From positions 20,763,410 through 20,827,409 of the forward strand of contig NW_022098026.1 of the NCBI RefSeq assembly GCF_002288925.2: a stretch of 64,000 bases of DNA, read 5' to 3'. Numbering within the stretch: the first letter of the stretch is position 1; each line of letters opens with the position of its first letter. Source of the stretch: Delphinapterus leucas (Eukaryota > Chordata > Mammalia > Artiodactyla > Monodontidae). Below the pieces are notes generated by a model. It was given only the letters and a program-made list of their open reading frames with translations, was not told the DNA's origin and searched no databases. This document shows positions 24,666 through 36,129 of the stretch, in pieces. Position numbers and translations under genes: made by a program.

Positions 24666-24699
24666 TCATATAGATGTGCTTCACAGGGGGCTATGGGTG

Positions 24700-24860
24700 G
24701 TGATGGGTAAAGAAAGCTATATAAAAGTAACACATAAGCCCTGGGTTCGTCCCTGAGACTCTGGCTCTGCTTGGTTCGTGATCTGTGCCATTTGTTTTCT
24801 GGCATCGCTCAGCCAATAAAGGGAACTTAAAACAGATACACAACACTTCGTTATTGGTGC
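24700..24860 (+). promoter_or_regulatory. LTR-like segment: TATA box and AATAAA signal
   Basis: GCTATATAAAAG (about 24717) is followed about 95 bp later by CAGCCAATAAAGGG. That spacing resembles the R region of a retroviral LTR. No internal retroviral gene, primer-binding site or second LTR was recognised, so a solitary LTR or a chance resemblance are both possible. Confidence 0.35.
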
Positions 24861-25997
24861 ACAGTCATCAATTAACCTGATGCTGCAAAGAAAGGAGGCA
24901 AAGGAAGAATCCTCTTTACATTTCTTGGTTTGTTTCAAAGGCACATAGAAGGTTGGCAAATGGTTTGTTGAATTGACTGTACTGGAGGTCACAGGGCTGC
25001 TACAGGTCAGCCCAGGTGGGTTTTTTTTCCCCCTGTATGGTGCTGATCTTTGGACATTAGCCTCAGGTCTTTGTGCTGAATTCTGCAGTTTCCTGGGTTA
25101 GGAACTGACACTTGTGAGCTTGACTTTCTCCACTTGGCAGGGTCCAATGCAGCTGCCTCCAGAAGCCCCGAGCCATCTCCTGGCTGGGGAAGAAGATGGA
25201 AGGTGGTAGGGAAAAGAAGCAGAAACAGTTCACACTTGGCCCCCCCCCCTCCCCGAGACAGACCTGCTGTCCTCCCCAGACCACAGAAATTCACTGAGAA
25301 AGTCGGTGAGTCAGAGATGCCCCAGGCTGGACATCGTTAGCACAGCTCAGTGGGCCTCTGGTATCCTGTGTTTTTCTGTTTTTACCGTTATTGCTTTCCT
25401 TCCAGGGTAAATTCACCAGCACGAAAAACATGAGTGTTACCTTGAAAGGTTTCCTTAGGCGCTTGGGCGGGTGATTGATGGATCACCTGCAGAGGCATGG
25501 GAAGGTGGTCCGGTTCCTCTTGACCACTCTGACTTTATTTTCAATGACTCTGACATCTTGACAACATTTTCCATTTCATCCCTAGGCTCTTGCAGACCTT
25601 CCCATGAATGAGCACATTTGAGTCTTAAATTTTTCCTTTCTGCGTTAATTGCAGTGGGGTCAGGTTTTTGTCTCATTAGGTCTTAGCTGTATTCAGAGGG
25701 GCTATATGGCATGCCTGAGGTTCAAGGTCATCAGTGGGGGTACCTCAGTGGATGCAGTTTCCCTCAATAGCAGTACTGCCCCAAATGTGTTTTCCCATTT
25801 CTTTGCCTCTCTTTCTCTCCAGTGATGAGGAGGTATGAGATAATGTCTGAGAAATCCTTGGTTCCCTTTGGAGAAAGGCGTGCTCTCCATTTACTTGTAT
25901 CCCTGTCTACTGGCCAGGGTTAGCCAGTAGCCCCTGCCAACTTTGATCTAGGCTATTCAAACTCAAAATTGAAACACCAGTAGAGAATGATGATGAA
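24861..25997. other. Unrecognised intronic DNA
   Basis: No gene or named repeat. Contains a C-run at about 25241-25252. ORFs of 60-95 codons on both strands lack supporting features. Confidence 0.5.
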
Positions 25998-26215
25998 GTG
26001 TGTGGTCTGGTTTTAGACAACCTGAGGTTGAATTCGGGACTCATCACATATTATTTGAATTATCTTGTGTCCCAGACTCTTAACCTGTTAAGTGGGGATA
26101 ATTATAACACTAACCTCATAGAGTTCTTTGTACAGTTAGATGAGATAATCCATCAAAATTCCCTGGCACAGTACTTGCCACTAGTGCACACCCTATAAAC
26201 ATTATGATCTTATTG
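25998..26215 (+). repeat. MIR SINE fossil
   Basis: MIR order is visible: GTGTGGTCTGGTTTTAGACAACCTGAGG, then CTCTTAACCTGTTAAGTGGGGATAATTATAA, then CCTGGCACAGTACTTGCC. Confidence 0.7.
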
Positions 26216-26341
26216 TTGGAGCTTTATGTCAAGAAGGGAGTATTGCCCTTCTTGTAAGGGTTGAAATTGGGAAGAAAATACAAAGAGGCATAATGGGTGG
26301 TATGATAGCTAACCTGTCTGACCAGTCGGCTTTCTCAAATC

Positions 26342-26507
26342 AAAACCTTTACCAATGGAGTTCCCTGGTGGCCTACTGGTTACGATTCCGAGCTTTCACT
26401 GCTGTGGCTGGGATTCAGTCCGTGGTTGGGGAACTGAGTTTCGGAAAGCCACGTGGTATGGCAAAAACAAACAAACAAAAAACACCGAAAAAACAAAAGT
26501 TTACCAA
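26342..26507 (+). mobile_element. Short tRNA-derived SINE (CHRL-like)
   Basis: Body about 26357-26493, from GGAGTTCCCTGGTGGCCTAC to an A-rich tail. AAAACCTTTACCAA before and AAAAGTTTACCAA after form an imperfect target duplication. Confidence 0.88.
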
Positions 26508-26937
26508 ATTTCTTTTGGATTTTTTTTTTTTAAAGAATTAAAGCATTTTAGATTAAAGTCCTCCAGTGCAGCAACACTATAGTAAAGGAAAAGGGAGGGG
26601 AGACTGTTGAAAACAAAAATGACTTGTCACCTAACCAAATGCAATGTGTGGACCAGGGTTGGACCCTGGTTTGAACCAAACAGTTACAAAAAGAGTTTTT
26701 GGAGGCAGTTGTGGAAACTTCAGTGTGGACTATCAGATGGTATTAAGGAATTATCATTAATCTTGTTAAGTAGCATAATAGATGGTTGTTATTTGTGAAA
26801 AAATAAAATTATTGTAAGTTGGGGGGCATTTATAAGAAGTTTTTCTTAATGTTTCCTCTATTTTTCTCTCCTTAATAAATAACATGTCACCTTGGCAGTT
26901 TCCACTAGAAACTCTCTCTTTTCTCCCTCTCCTCTCT
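26508..26937. other. Unrecognised intronic DNA
   Basis: Poly-T at 26520-26532. Nothing gene-like. Confidence 0.5.
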
Positions 26938-27172
26938 CTTTTTTTTTTTTTTAACACCTTTATTGGAGTATAATTGCTTTACAATGGTGTGTTAGTTTCT
27001 GCTGTATAACTAAGTGAATCAGCTATATGTATACATATATCCCCATATCCCCTCCCTCTTGCATCTCCCTCTCACCCTTTCTATCCCACCCCTCGAGGTG
27101 GTCACAAAGCACCGAGCTAATCTCCCTGTGCAATGCAGCTGCTTCCCACTAGCTATCTATTTTATTTTATTT
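26938..27172 (-). mobile_element. L1 3'-end fragment
   Basis: Poly-T, then AACACCTTTATTGGAGTATAATTGC and the L1 3' UTR as far as CACTAGCTATCTATTTTATTTT. About 235 bp only. The same 3' UTR segment appears again from 27303, so either two L1s abut or one L1 has a duplicated 3' UTR. Confidence 0.9.
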
Positions 27173-27302
27173 ATTATTACTTTTTTGAAATCATGGTAAT
27201 CTCTTTATTTGAAACTTAAGACTCACAAAGAAATTGAACATTAACTGACAAAAATTTTTTAAAAGGAATATAGGCCTATGTGAAGAGACATACTTGTTTT
27301 TT
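27173..27302 (-). other. Non-L1 insert with AATAAA and an A-rich tail between L1 segments
   Basis: On the minus strand, L1 sequence ends GTTATAAAAAAAC. About 100 bp of non-L1 sequence follows, containing TTTCAAATAAAGAGATTACC, and then TTTCAAAAAAG about 20 bases after the AATAAA. This looks like an RNA 3' end: a possible L1 3' transduction or an L1/mRNA chimera. The source is unknown. Confidence 0.5.
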
Positions 27303-27607
27303 TATAACAAAGTTAATCAGCTATACATATACATATATCTCCATATCTCCTCCCTCTTGCATCTCCCTCCCACCCTCCCTGTCCCACCCCTCTAGGTGGT
27401 CACGAAGCACCCAGCTGATCTCCCTGTGCTATGCAGCTGCTTCCCACTAGCTATTTTACATTTGGTAGTGTATATATGTCCATGCCACTCTCTCACTTCG
27501 TCCCAGCTTACCACTCCCCCTCCCCGTGTCCTCTAGTCCATTCTCTATGTCAACGTCTTTATTCCTGCCCCTAGGTTCTTCAGAACCTTTTTTTTTTTTT
27601 AGATTCC

Positions 27608-30600
27608 CTACATATGTGTTAGAATATGGTATTTGGTTTTCTCTTTATGACTTACTTCACTCTGTATTACAGACTCTAGGTCCATCCACCTCACTACACA
27701 TAACTCAATTTCGTTTCTTTTTATGGCTGAGTAATATTCCCTTGTATATATGTGCCACATCTTCTTTATCCATTCATCTGTTGATGGGCATTTAGGGGGC
27801 TTCCACGTCCTGGCTATTGTAAAGAGTGCTGCAGTGAACATTGTGGTACATGACTCTTTTTGAATTATGGTTTTCTCAGGGTATATGCCCAGTAGTGGGA
27901 TTGCTGGGTCATATGGTAGTTCTATTTTTAGCTTTTTAAAGAACCTCCATACTGTTCTCCATAGTGGCTGTATCAATTTACATTCCCACCAACAGTGCAA
28001 GAGGGTTCCCTTTTCTCCACACCCTCTCCAGCATTTATTGTTTGTAGATTTTTTGATGATGGCCATTCTGACTGGTGTGAGGTGATATCTCATTGTAGTT
28101 TTGATTTGCATTTCTCTAATGATTAGTGATGTTGAGCATCCTTTCATGTGTTTGTTGGCAATCTGTATATCTTCTTTGAAGAAATGTCTATTTAGGTCTT
28201 CTGCCCATTTTTGGATTGGGTTGTTTGTTTTTTTGATATTGAGCTGCATGAGCTGCTTGTATAGTTTGGAGATTAATCCTTTGTCAGTTGCTTCGTTTGC
28301 AAATATTTTCTCCCATTCGGAGGGTTGTCTTTTTGTCTTGTTTATAGTTTTCTTTACTGTGCAAAAGCTTTTAAGTTTCATTAGGTCCCATTTGTTTATT
28401 TTGTTTTTATTTCCATTTCTCTAGGAGGTGGGTCAAAAAGGATCTTGCTGTGATTTATGTCATAGAGTGTTCTGCCTGTGTTTTCCTCTAAGAGTTTTAT
28501 AGCGTCTGGCCTTACATTTAGGTCTCTAATCCATTTTGAGTTTATTTTTGTGTATGGTGTTAGGGAGTATTCTAATCTCATTCTTTTACATGTAGCTGTC
28601 CAGTTTTCCTAGCACCACTTATTGAAGAGGCTGTCTCTTCTCCATTATATATTCTTGCCTCCTTTATCAAAAATAAGGTGACCATATATGCGTGGGTTTA
28701 TCTCTGGGGTTTCTATCCTGTTTCATTGATCTGTATTTCTGTTTTTGTGCCAGTACCACACTGTGTTGATTACTGTACCTTTGTAGTATACTCAGAAGTC
28801 AGGGCGCCTGATACCTCCAGCTCTGTTTTTCTTTCTCAAGATTGCTTTGGCTCTTCAGGGTCTTTTGTGTTCCCATACAAATTGTGAAATTTTTGTTCTC
28901 GTTCTGTGAAAAATGCCATTGGTAGTTTGATAGGGATTACACTGAATCTGTAGTTTTCTTTGGGTAGTATAGTTATTTTCACAATGTTGATTCTTCCAAT
29001 CCAAGAACATGGTATATCTCTCCATCTGTTTGAGTCATCTTTCTTTCATCAGTGCCTTATAGTTTTCTGCATACAGGTCTTTTTTCTGCTTAGGTAGATT
29101 TATTCCTAGGTATTTTATTCGTTTTGTTGCAATGGTAGGTGGGAGTGTTTCCTTAATTTCTCTTTCAGATTTTTCATAATTAGTGTATAGGATGCAAGAG
29201 ATTTCTGTGCATTAATTTTGTATCCTGCTACTTTACCAAATTCATTGATTAGCTCTAGTAGTTTTCTGGTAGCATCTTTAGGATTCTCTGTGTATAGTAT
29301 CATGTCATCTGCAAACAGTGACAGCTTTACTTCTTCTTTTCTGAATTGTATTCCTTTTATTTCTTTTTCTTCTCTGATTGCTGTGGCTAAAACTTCCAAA
29401 ACTATGTTGAGTAATAGTGGTGAGAGTGGGCAACCTTGTCTTGTTCCTGATATTAGAGGAAATGCTTTCAGTTTTTCGCCACTGAGAATGATGTTGGCTG
29501 TGGGTTTGTCTTATATGGCCTTTATTATGTTGAGGTAGGTTCCCTCTATGCCTACTTTCTGGAGAGTTTTTATCATAAATGGGTGTTGCATTTTGTCGAA
29601 ACCTTTTTCTACATCTATTGAGATGATCATATGGTTTTTATCCTTCAATTTGTTAATATGGTGTATCACATTGATTAATTCTCATATATTGAAGAATCTT
29701 TGCATTCCTGGGATAAACCCCATTTGATCATGGTGCCTGATCCTTTTAATGTGCTGTTGGATTGTGTTTGCTAGTATTTTGCTGAGGATTTTTGCATCCA
29801 TGTTCATCAGTGATATTGGCCTGTAGTTTTCTTTTTTTTGTGACATCTTTGTCTGGTTTTGGTATCAGAGTGGTGGTGGCCTTGTAGAATGACTTTGGGA
29901 GTGTTCCTCCCTCTGCTATATTTTGGAAGAGTTTGAGAAGGATAGGTGTTATCTCTTCTCTAAATGTTTGATAAAATTCACCTGAGAAGCCATCTGGTCC
30001 TGGGCTTTTGTTTGTTGGAAGATCTTTAATCACAGTTTCAATTTCATTACTTGTGATTGGTCTGTTTATATTTTCTATTTCTTCCTTGTTCAGTCTTGGA
30101 CAGTTGTGCTTTTCTAAGAATTTGTCCATTTCTTCCAGGTTGTCCATTTTACTGGCATATAGTTGCTTGTAGTAATCCCTCATGATTCTTTGTATTTCTG
30201 CAGGGTCAGTTGTTACTTCTCCTTTTTCAGTTCTAATTCTGTTGATTTGAGTCTTCTCCCTTTTTTTCTTGATGAGTCTGGCTAGTGGTTTATCAATTTT
30301 GTTTATCTACTCAAAGAACCAGCTTTTAGTTTATTGATCTTTTGCTATTGTTTCCTTCATTTCTTTTTCATTTATTTCTGTTTTCTTTCCTTCTGCTAAC
30401 TTTGGGGTTTTTTTTCTTCTTCTTTCTCTTATTGCTTTTGATGTAAGGTTAGGTTGTTTATTTGAGATTTTTCTTGTTTCTTGAGGTAGGATTGTATTGC
30501 TATAAACTTCCCTCTTAGAACTCCTTTTGCTGCATCCTTGGGTCGTAGTGCTTTCCTTGTCATTTGTTTCTAGGTATTTTATTTTCCTCTTTGATATCTT

Positions 30601-31386
30601 CAGTGCTCTCTTGGTTATTTAGTAGCATATTGTTTAGCCTCCATGTGTTTGTATGTTTTATAGGTTTTTTTCCCATAATTGATAGCTAGTCTCATAGTGT
30701 TGTGGTCAGAAAAGATACTTGGTACGATTTCAGTTTTCTTAAATTTACCAAGGCTTGATTTGTGGCCCACGATATGATCTATCCTGGAGAACGTTCCATG
30801 AGCACTTGAGAAGAAAGTGTATTCTGTTGTTTTTGGATGGAATGTCCTATAAATATCAATTAAGTCCATGTTGTGTAATGTGTCATTTAAAGCTGTGTTT
30901 CCTTATTTATTTTCATTTTGGATGACCTGTCCTTTGGTGAAAGTGGGGTGTTAAAGTCCCCTACTATGAATGTGTTTCTGTCGATTTCCCCTTTTATGGC
31001 TGTTAGCATTTGCCTTATGTATTGAGGTGCTCCTATGTTGGGTGCATAAATATTTGCAATTGTTATAACTTCTTCTTGGACTGATCCCTTGATCATTATG
31101 TCGTGTCCTTCTTTGTCTCTTGTAATAGTCTTTATTTTAAAGTCTATTTTATCTGATCCGAGTATCACTACTCCAGCTTTCTTTTGATTTCCATTTGCAT
31201 GGAATATCTTTTTCCATCCCCTCACTTGCAGTCTGTATGTGTCCCTAGGTCTGAAGTCGGTCTCTCATAGACAGCATATATACGGGTCTTGTTTTTGTAT
31301 CCATTCAGCCAGTCTGTGTCTTTTGGTGGGAGCATTTAATCCATTTACATTTAAGGTAATATCGATATGTATGTTCCTATTACCAT
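27608..31386 (-). pseudogene. L1 ORF2 remnant (endonuclease-reverse transcriptase)
   Basis: Start at 31386; a lost A within the first codons already shifts the frame. Endonuclease blocks include VGDFNTPLSPKDRSS (30887-31225) and FFSSAHGTFSRIDHIVGHKSS (30615-30869); the SDH motif appears as SDHNTMR. The catalytic QE motif region has a stop in place of Gln (CTATGAGAG near 31268). RT remnants include [16 protein letters not shown] (29746-30183) and the FADDM motif (29115-29399). The C-terminal 257 codons (27608-28381) remain open. Clearly inactive. Confidence 0.92.
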
Positions 31387-31444
31387 TTTTCTAATTTTAT
31401 TGTGCTTGTTTTTGTAGGTCTTTTCCTTCTCATGTGTTTCCTGC

Positions 31445-32336
31445 TTAGAGAAGTTCCTTTAGCATTTGTTGTAAAGCTGGTTTGATGGTGCTGAATTCTC
31501 TTAACTTTTGCTTGTCTGTAAAGGTTTTCATTTCTCCACTGAATCTGAATGAGATCCTTGCTGGGTAGAGTAATCTTGGTTGTAGGTTTTCCCCTTTTAT
31601 CACTTTAAATATGTCCTGCCACTCCCTTCTGGCTTGTAGAGTCCCTGCTGAAGGATCAGCTGTTAACCTTACGAGGATTCCCTTGTGTGTTATTTGTTGC
31701 TTTTCCCTGCTGCTTTTAATATTTTTTCTTTGTATTTAATTTTTGATAGTTTGATTAATATGTGTCTTGGCATGTTTCTCCTTGTATTTATCCTGTATGG
31801 GACTCTCTGCACATACTGGACTTGATTGACTCTTTCCTTTCCCATGTTAGGGAAGTTTTCAACTATAATCTCTTCAAATATTTTCTCAGACCCCTTTCTT
31901 TTTCTCTTCTTCTTCTGGGAACCCTATAATTCGAATATTGGTGTGTTTAATGATGTCCCAGAGGTCTCTGCGACTGTCCTCAATTCTTTCATTCTTTTTT
32001 CTTTATTCTGCTCTGCGGTAGTTATTTCCACTGTTTTATCTTCCAGGTCACTTATCCGTTATTCTGCCTCAGTTATTCTGCTATTTATTCCTTCTAGAGA
32101 ATTTTTAATTTCATTTATTCTGTGTTCATCATTGTTTGTTTGTTCTTTAGCTCGTCTAGATCCTTGTTAAACACTTCTTGTATTTTCTCCATTCTATTTC
32201 CAAGATTTTGGATCAGCTTTACTATCATTACTCTGAATTCTTTTTCAGGTAGACTGCCTGTTTCCTCTTCATTTGTTTGGTCTGGTGGGTTTTCACCTTG
32301 CTCCTTTATCTGCTGCATATATCTTTGTCTTCCCAT
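31445..32336 (-). pseudogene. L1 ORF1 remnant
   Basis: Start at 32336 (MGRQRYMQQIKEQGENPP), then a charged coiled-coil-type N-terminus with ESG-like LPEKEFRVMIVKLIQNLGNR. The rest is broken by frameshifts. The stop position, TAA at 31445-31447 on the minus strand, is inferred by alignment with the second large L1. ORF1p is the L1 RNA-binding trimer protein; this copy cannot make it. Confidence 0.85.
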
Positions 32337-32950
32337 TTTGTTGAACTTACTGTGTTTGGGGTCTCCTTTTCATAGGCTGCAGGTTCGTAGTTCCCATTGT
32401 TACTGGTGTCTGCCCCCAGTGGGTGAGGTTGGTTCAGTGGCTTGTGTAGGCTTCCTGGTGGAGGGGACTGGTGCCTGTGTTCTGGTGGGTGGGCCTGGAC
32501 CGTGTCTTTCTGGTGGGCAGGGTCGTGCCCGGTGGTGCGAACTTAGTATGATTTTAGGCAGCCTCTCTGCTAATGGGTGGGGTTGTGTTCCTGTCTTGCT
32601 AGTTGTTTGGCATGGGGTGTCCAGCACTGGAGCTTGCTGGCTGTTGGGTGGAGCTGGGCCTTAGTGTTGAGACGGAGATCTCTGGGATAGCTCTCGCCAA
32701 TTGATATTACATGGGGCCGGGAGGTCTCTGGTGGTCCAGTGTCCTGGACTCGGCCCTCCCACCTTGGAGGCTCAGGCCTGATATCAGGCTGGAGTACCAA
32801 GACCCTGTCAGCCATATGGCTCAGAAGAAAAGGGAGAAAAAAAGAAAGAAAAAATAAAATTTTTAAAAATTATTAAAATAAAAAATTTAAAAAATAATAA
32901 TAGTAAAAAAAAAAAAAAAAAAAGAGAGAGAGAGCAAGCAAACCAATTAA
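32337..32950 (-). repeat. L1 5' UTR
   Basis: GC-richer than its surroundings, with repeated GGTGGG-type blocks. Adjacent to the ORF1 start and similar in its first part (AGGCTGCAGGTTCGTAG) to the sequence upstream of ORF1 in the L1 at 50.6-55.8 kb. It ends in an A-rich stretch with poly-A near 32910-32930; the true 5' edge is uncertain. The 180-codon plus-strand ORF at 32122-32664 is the antisense of this region. Confidence 0.65.
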
Positions 32951-33559
32951 CTCCCCCTCCTCTCTTAAGTCTAGTAAATTCTGAGCTCCCAGCTGGTGTC
33001 TTGGTTTTGCTCCACTCCAGTTTTATCTGCATCTCCAGCTGGAGTGGGTCTGCCCAGAAAGCAGATTCTTTCCTGCAGGGAACTGAGGTGCATCCAGCAG
33101 GTACTGCGGTCTTCCTTTTGACTCAGTGTTTTCACTTAGGATTTAACCCACACAGATGTGTCTCTTGAGGACTAGGAATGCCACTGATGGGCTGCCCTGT
33201 CAAGCCCCGGAGAAGAAAATGGCAGGAACAGACTTACAGCTTTTCAAAGATATAAACATTTCTTCCATACACCATCAAAACGAAAAGAAAAATTCGGGGA
33301 CAAAGTACCCAGATTTGATTCTGGCTACATTATTTATATGGGGGGCAAAGAGGGTATTTGTGTGAGAATTGGGGGAAACTGCCCCACTGTGCGCCCACTC
33401 CCAGGTGCTAATCCTACAGTCCCTGTGTTAGACATGTAGGAGGGGAGGGAAGAGAAGGGAGTGGGAGGTTGGCAGAGTCCTGTTTGCCAGACCAGTAGCT
33501 AGAAACTCCAGAATAAGGTCTTCTGGAGAGAAATATCAACTCAGGGGGTCATGCTTTAC
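32951..33559. other. Unrecognised DNA beside the L1 5' end
   Basis: May include further L1 5' UTR up to about 33110 (CTCCAGCTGGAGTGGGTCTGCC). Otherwise nothing recognised. Confidence 0.4.
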
Positions 33560-34310
33560 TGTCACTTTCAAGCCAAATTTATAAATATATATTCACCACC
33601 CAGATCAAGTTATAAAATATGTCCACCAGCCCAGAAGGCTCCCTAGTGCACCCAGTCGGTACCTCCCTTAATCCCCCACCCTCTAGGGAACCACTGTTTT
33701 GATTCCATAAACATTGAGCTTCGTGTAAGCGGAATCATGTGGCATATACTCTCTTTGGTGGCCTCTTTCCCTCCATGTATGTCTGTGAAGTTCACCCATG
33801 CTTGCATGTAGTACTAGTTTGTTCTTTTTGTTGATATAAAGCATTTCATCATGGGCAATATATCACAAGTTTTTCATTCTTTTGTTGATGACCATTGGGT
33901 TGTTTCTAAATTTGAGCTTTTACGAGTAAAGCTTCTAGGAGTATTCTTGTACATGTCTTTTGTTGGCCATAAACACTCATTTTTCTTAAGTATATCCCTA
34001 GGAGTGGGATTGCTGGATCACAGGATAGACGTATGTTTACCTTGGTAGATATTGCCAAATAGTCTTGCAAAGGGTTGAACCCATTTCCCTACCCACCATC
34101 AGTGCATGAAGGTTCTAATTGTTCCACATCCTCACCTACACTTGGAACTGACCATCTTTCTAATTGTAGCCAATCTGGTGTGTATATAGTAGTATCTCAT
34201 TAGGTGTGTACTTGCATTTCCTTGATGAGTAATGATGTAGAGACCATTTGGATATCTTCTTTTGTGAAATGCCCATACAGTCTTTTGGCCATTTTTTTCC
34301 CAGTACAAAC
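33560..34310 (-). repeat. Old L1 fragment
   Basis: Antisense of an old L1 ORF2/3' region, with TATATCCCTAGGAGTGGGATTGCTGGATCA, ATCAGTGCATGAAGGTTCTAATTG and TGGATATCTTCTTTTGTGAAATGCCC in the expected order. Highly diverged. Confidence 0.75.
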
Positions 34311-34387
34311 TTGTCTTTTCTGTAAAGGCAAGTAGTTACCAGGAAGAGAAAAATGCAGATAGAGAGGCTGCATGTGGAGGCAGTGTC

Positions 34388-34616
34388 ACCTGGTTAGTGA
34401 TAAAAGGCATGGGTGTTGGTGTCTGACACCACCAATTCCAGTCCCAGCCTCACTAACCTGCGAGTTGGGTGGTTAAGTAACTTTCTAAGCCTATTTCCTC
34501 ACTTTAGATTGTGGATAATAACAGTACCTGTCTCAGCAGTGTGTTGGGGGGATTAAATGAGATATGTGTCACTTAAGGTACAATGCCTGGCACATAGTAA
34601 GTGATCAATAGATATT
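34388..34616 (+). repeat. MIR SINE fossil, nearly full length
   Basis: From TGGTTAGTGATAAAAGGCATGGGTG to GCCTGGCACATAGTAAGTGATCAATAGATATT, with the usual central AAGTAACTTTCTAAGCC region. Confidence 0.85.
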
Positions 34617-34699
34617 ATACATGAGTAGCCATGCCAGTGGTGATGATGTGGAAGCAGGAGAGGCTCCTTTGGGAGCTCGGGGTATTATAAGTGTGTGAA

Positions 34700-34926
34700 C
34701 ATTCAATCTTACTATTTTTTTTTTTTGCGGTACGCGGGCCTCCCACCGTTGTGGCCCCTCCTGCCGCGGAGCACAGGCCACGGACGCGCAGGCTCAGCGG
34801 CCATGGCCCACGGACCCAGCCGCTCCGCGGCACGCGGGACCCTCCCGGGTCGGGGCACGAACCCGTGTCCCCTGCACCGGCAAGCAGACTCCCAACCACT
34901 GCACCACCAGGGAAGCCCATTCAATC
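34700..34926 (-). mobile_element. CHR-2-type SINE
   Basis: Poly-T, then GCGGTACGCGGGCCTCCCAC, ending CCACCAGGGAAGCC at 34917. Flanked by CATTCAATC at 34700-34708 and 34918-34926. The 186-codon plus-strand ORF at 34691-35251 starts in its antisense and is not a gene. Confidence 0.93.
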
Positions 34927-35284
34927 ATTTTTAGCCCCAGTGGTCGAGCAACTCCTTTCTCCCACTCTATCTGTCTGGTCGAGATCTAACTGTCCTGCTG
35001 TCCGTTCTTACCCTGGCCTGTTCCAGCCATTTATCGGCAGGGCTTTGGGCCATCACCCTGATTCTGCGGACAGTTCAGCTCCTGAACTTCTCATTCTAGC
35101 TCTGGCCCAACCTTTTTATTTTTCTTCCACTTTGAGTAAGGTGGATAATGCATTTATTAAGCACCTACTTCTTAGACACTGTGCTAGAGTATTTCTAGGG
35201 AATCATAACCGTAAAGTCCTGATTCCAGCTCTTAGGAAACTTACCATCTAGTGAAGTAGTAATAATAAGTAGTTACTTCATCGT
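34927..35284. other. Unrecognised DNA, possible L2 fragment
   Basis: Bases 35145-35260 (GCATTTATTAAGCACCTACTTCTTAGACAC, then TTAGGAAACTTACCATCTAG) resemble the antisense L2 3' end. The rest is unassigned. Confidence 0.45.
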
Positions 35285-35500
35285 TTCAGCGTTTATTATA
35301 TGCCAGACACATCTAGATGTGTTCATGTATTACCACATTTAATTGTAACAGTATTCTGCAGAGGTATGTACTATAATTATCTCTATTATCAATATTGGGG
35401 AATATTACCCAAGGTCACATAGCCAGTAAGTGTCAGAACTAACAGCTGAACTTAGATGCAAACCCATTCCCTTATTGCTATACTACTGCCTCTCTTAAAA
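35285..35500 (-). repeat. MIR SINE fossil
   Basis: Antisense MIR order: GCGTTTATTATATGCCAGACAC, then AAGGTCACATAGCCAGTAAGTGTCAGAACTAA, then CATTCCCTTATTGCTATACTACTGCC. Confidence 0.85.
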
Positions 35501-35847
35501 CATCTCTCCCTGAAGCAACTTGGGACAAATTGACAAAGCATTAACAACCCCAAACCACAAATACAGTCGATACATGTTCTACTGGTCTTTCTCTACTGGT
35601 GCATGCATATCCCAGAAGTGGAGAAGCCATGGGCTACCCTCAGGATGAGATTTCCTAAAGTCTGTTTTATTAGGTAGGGTACAAGTTAATGTTTGGCAGG
35701 TTCTTTGAAGGGCTGAGTGTGCTCCTGGTAATCATTATAAGCAGCGGGTTGGCTACTCTTCTCCAGGGCAGAATTATCTTCAATCACATGATCTTTCTGT
35801 ATACTTTCTACTTAAAAGGACTAATTGCTTCCTCCTCCTCCAGAGCT

Positions 35848-35947
35848 NNNNNNNNNNNNNNNNNNNNNNNNNNNNNNNNNNNNNNNNNNNNNNNNNNNNN
35901 NNNNNNNNNNNNNNNNNNNNNNNNNNNNNNNNNNNNNNNNNNNNNNN
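35848..35947. other. Assembly gap (100 N)
   Basis: Exactly 100 N, the usual placeholder for a gap of unknown length. The true sequence here, and the distance across it, are unknown. The right edge resumes inside a SINE. Confidence 0.98.
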
Positions 35948-36129
35948 GGCCTCTCACTGCTGTGGCCTCTCCCATTGTGGAGTACAGGCTCCGGACGTGC
36001 AGGCTCAGCGGCCATGGCTCACGGGCCCAGCTGCTCCGTGGCATGTGGGATCTTCCCGGACCGGGGCACGAACCCATTTCCCCTGCATCGGCAGGCGGAC
36101 TCTCAACCACTGCGCCACCAGGGAAGCCC
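35948..36129 (-). mobile_element. CHR-2-type SINE cut by the assembly gap
   Basis: Resumes after the gap at GGCCTCTCACTGCTGTGGCC and ends CCACCAGGGAAGCCC. The missing left part should be GCGGTACGC plus poly-T. CTTCCTCCTCCTCC before the gap and ACTTCCCCCTCCTTT after the SINE may be its target duplication. If so, the gap hides little more than the SINE tail. Confidence 0.92.

Larger units (their letters stand above)
27303..32950 (-). mobile_element. Nearly full-length, dead L1 LINE
   Basis: Reading leftward: 5' UTR (about 32337-32950, with GC-rich blocks), ORF1 (31445-32336), ORF2 (27608-31386) and a 3' UTR that lacks its last 50-60 bases. Many frameshifts and stops break both ORFs. The CTCCCCCTCCTCTCTT near 32951 resembles CTCCCTCTCCTCTCTCTT just left of 26938. 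If that is a target duplication, 26938-32950 is one insertion, but both are low-complexity. Confidence 0.92.

Noticed and set aside
32122..32664. 180-codon plus-strand ORF
   Set aside because: It lies on the opposite strand of the L1 ORF1 start and 5' UTR.
34691..35251. 186-codon plus-strand ORF
   Set aside because: Its first third is the antisense of a CHR-2 SINE (34700-34926) and the rest is unremarkable. GC-rich SINEs often give long open frames by chance.
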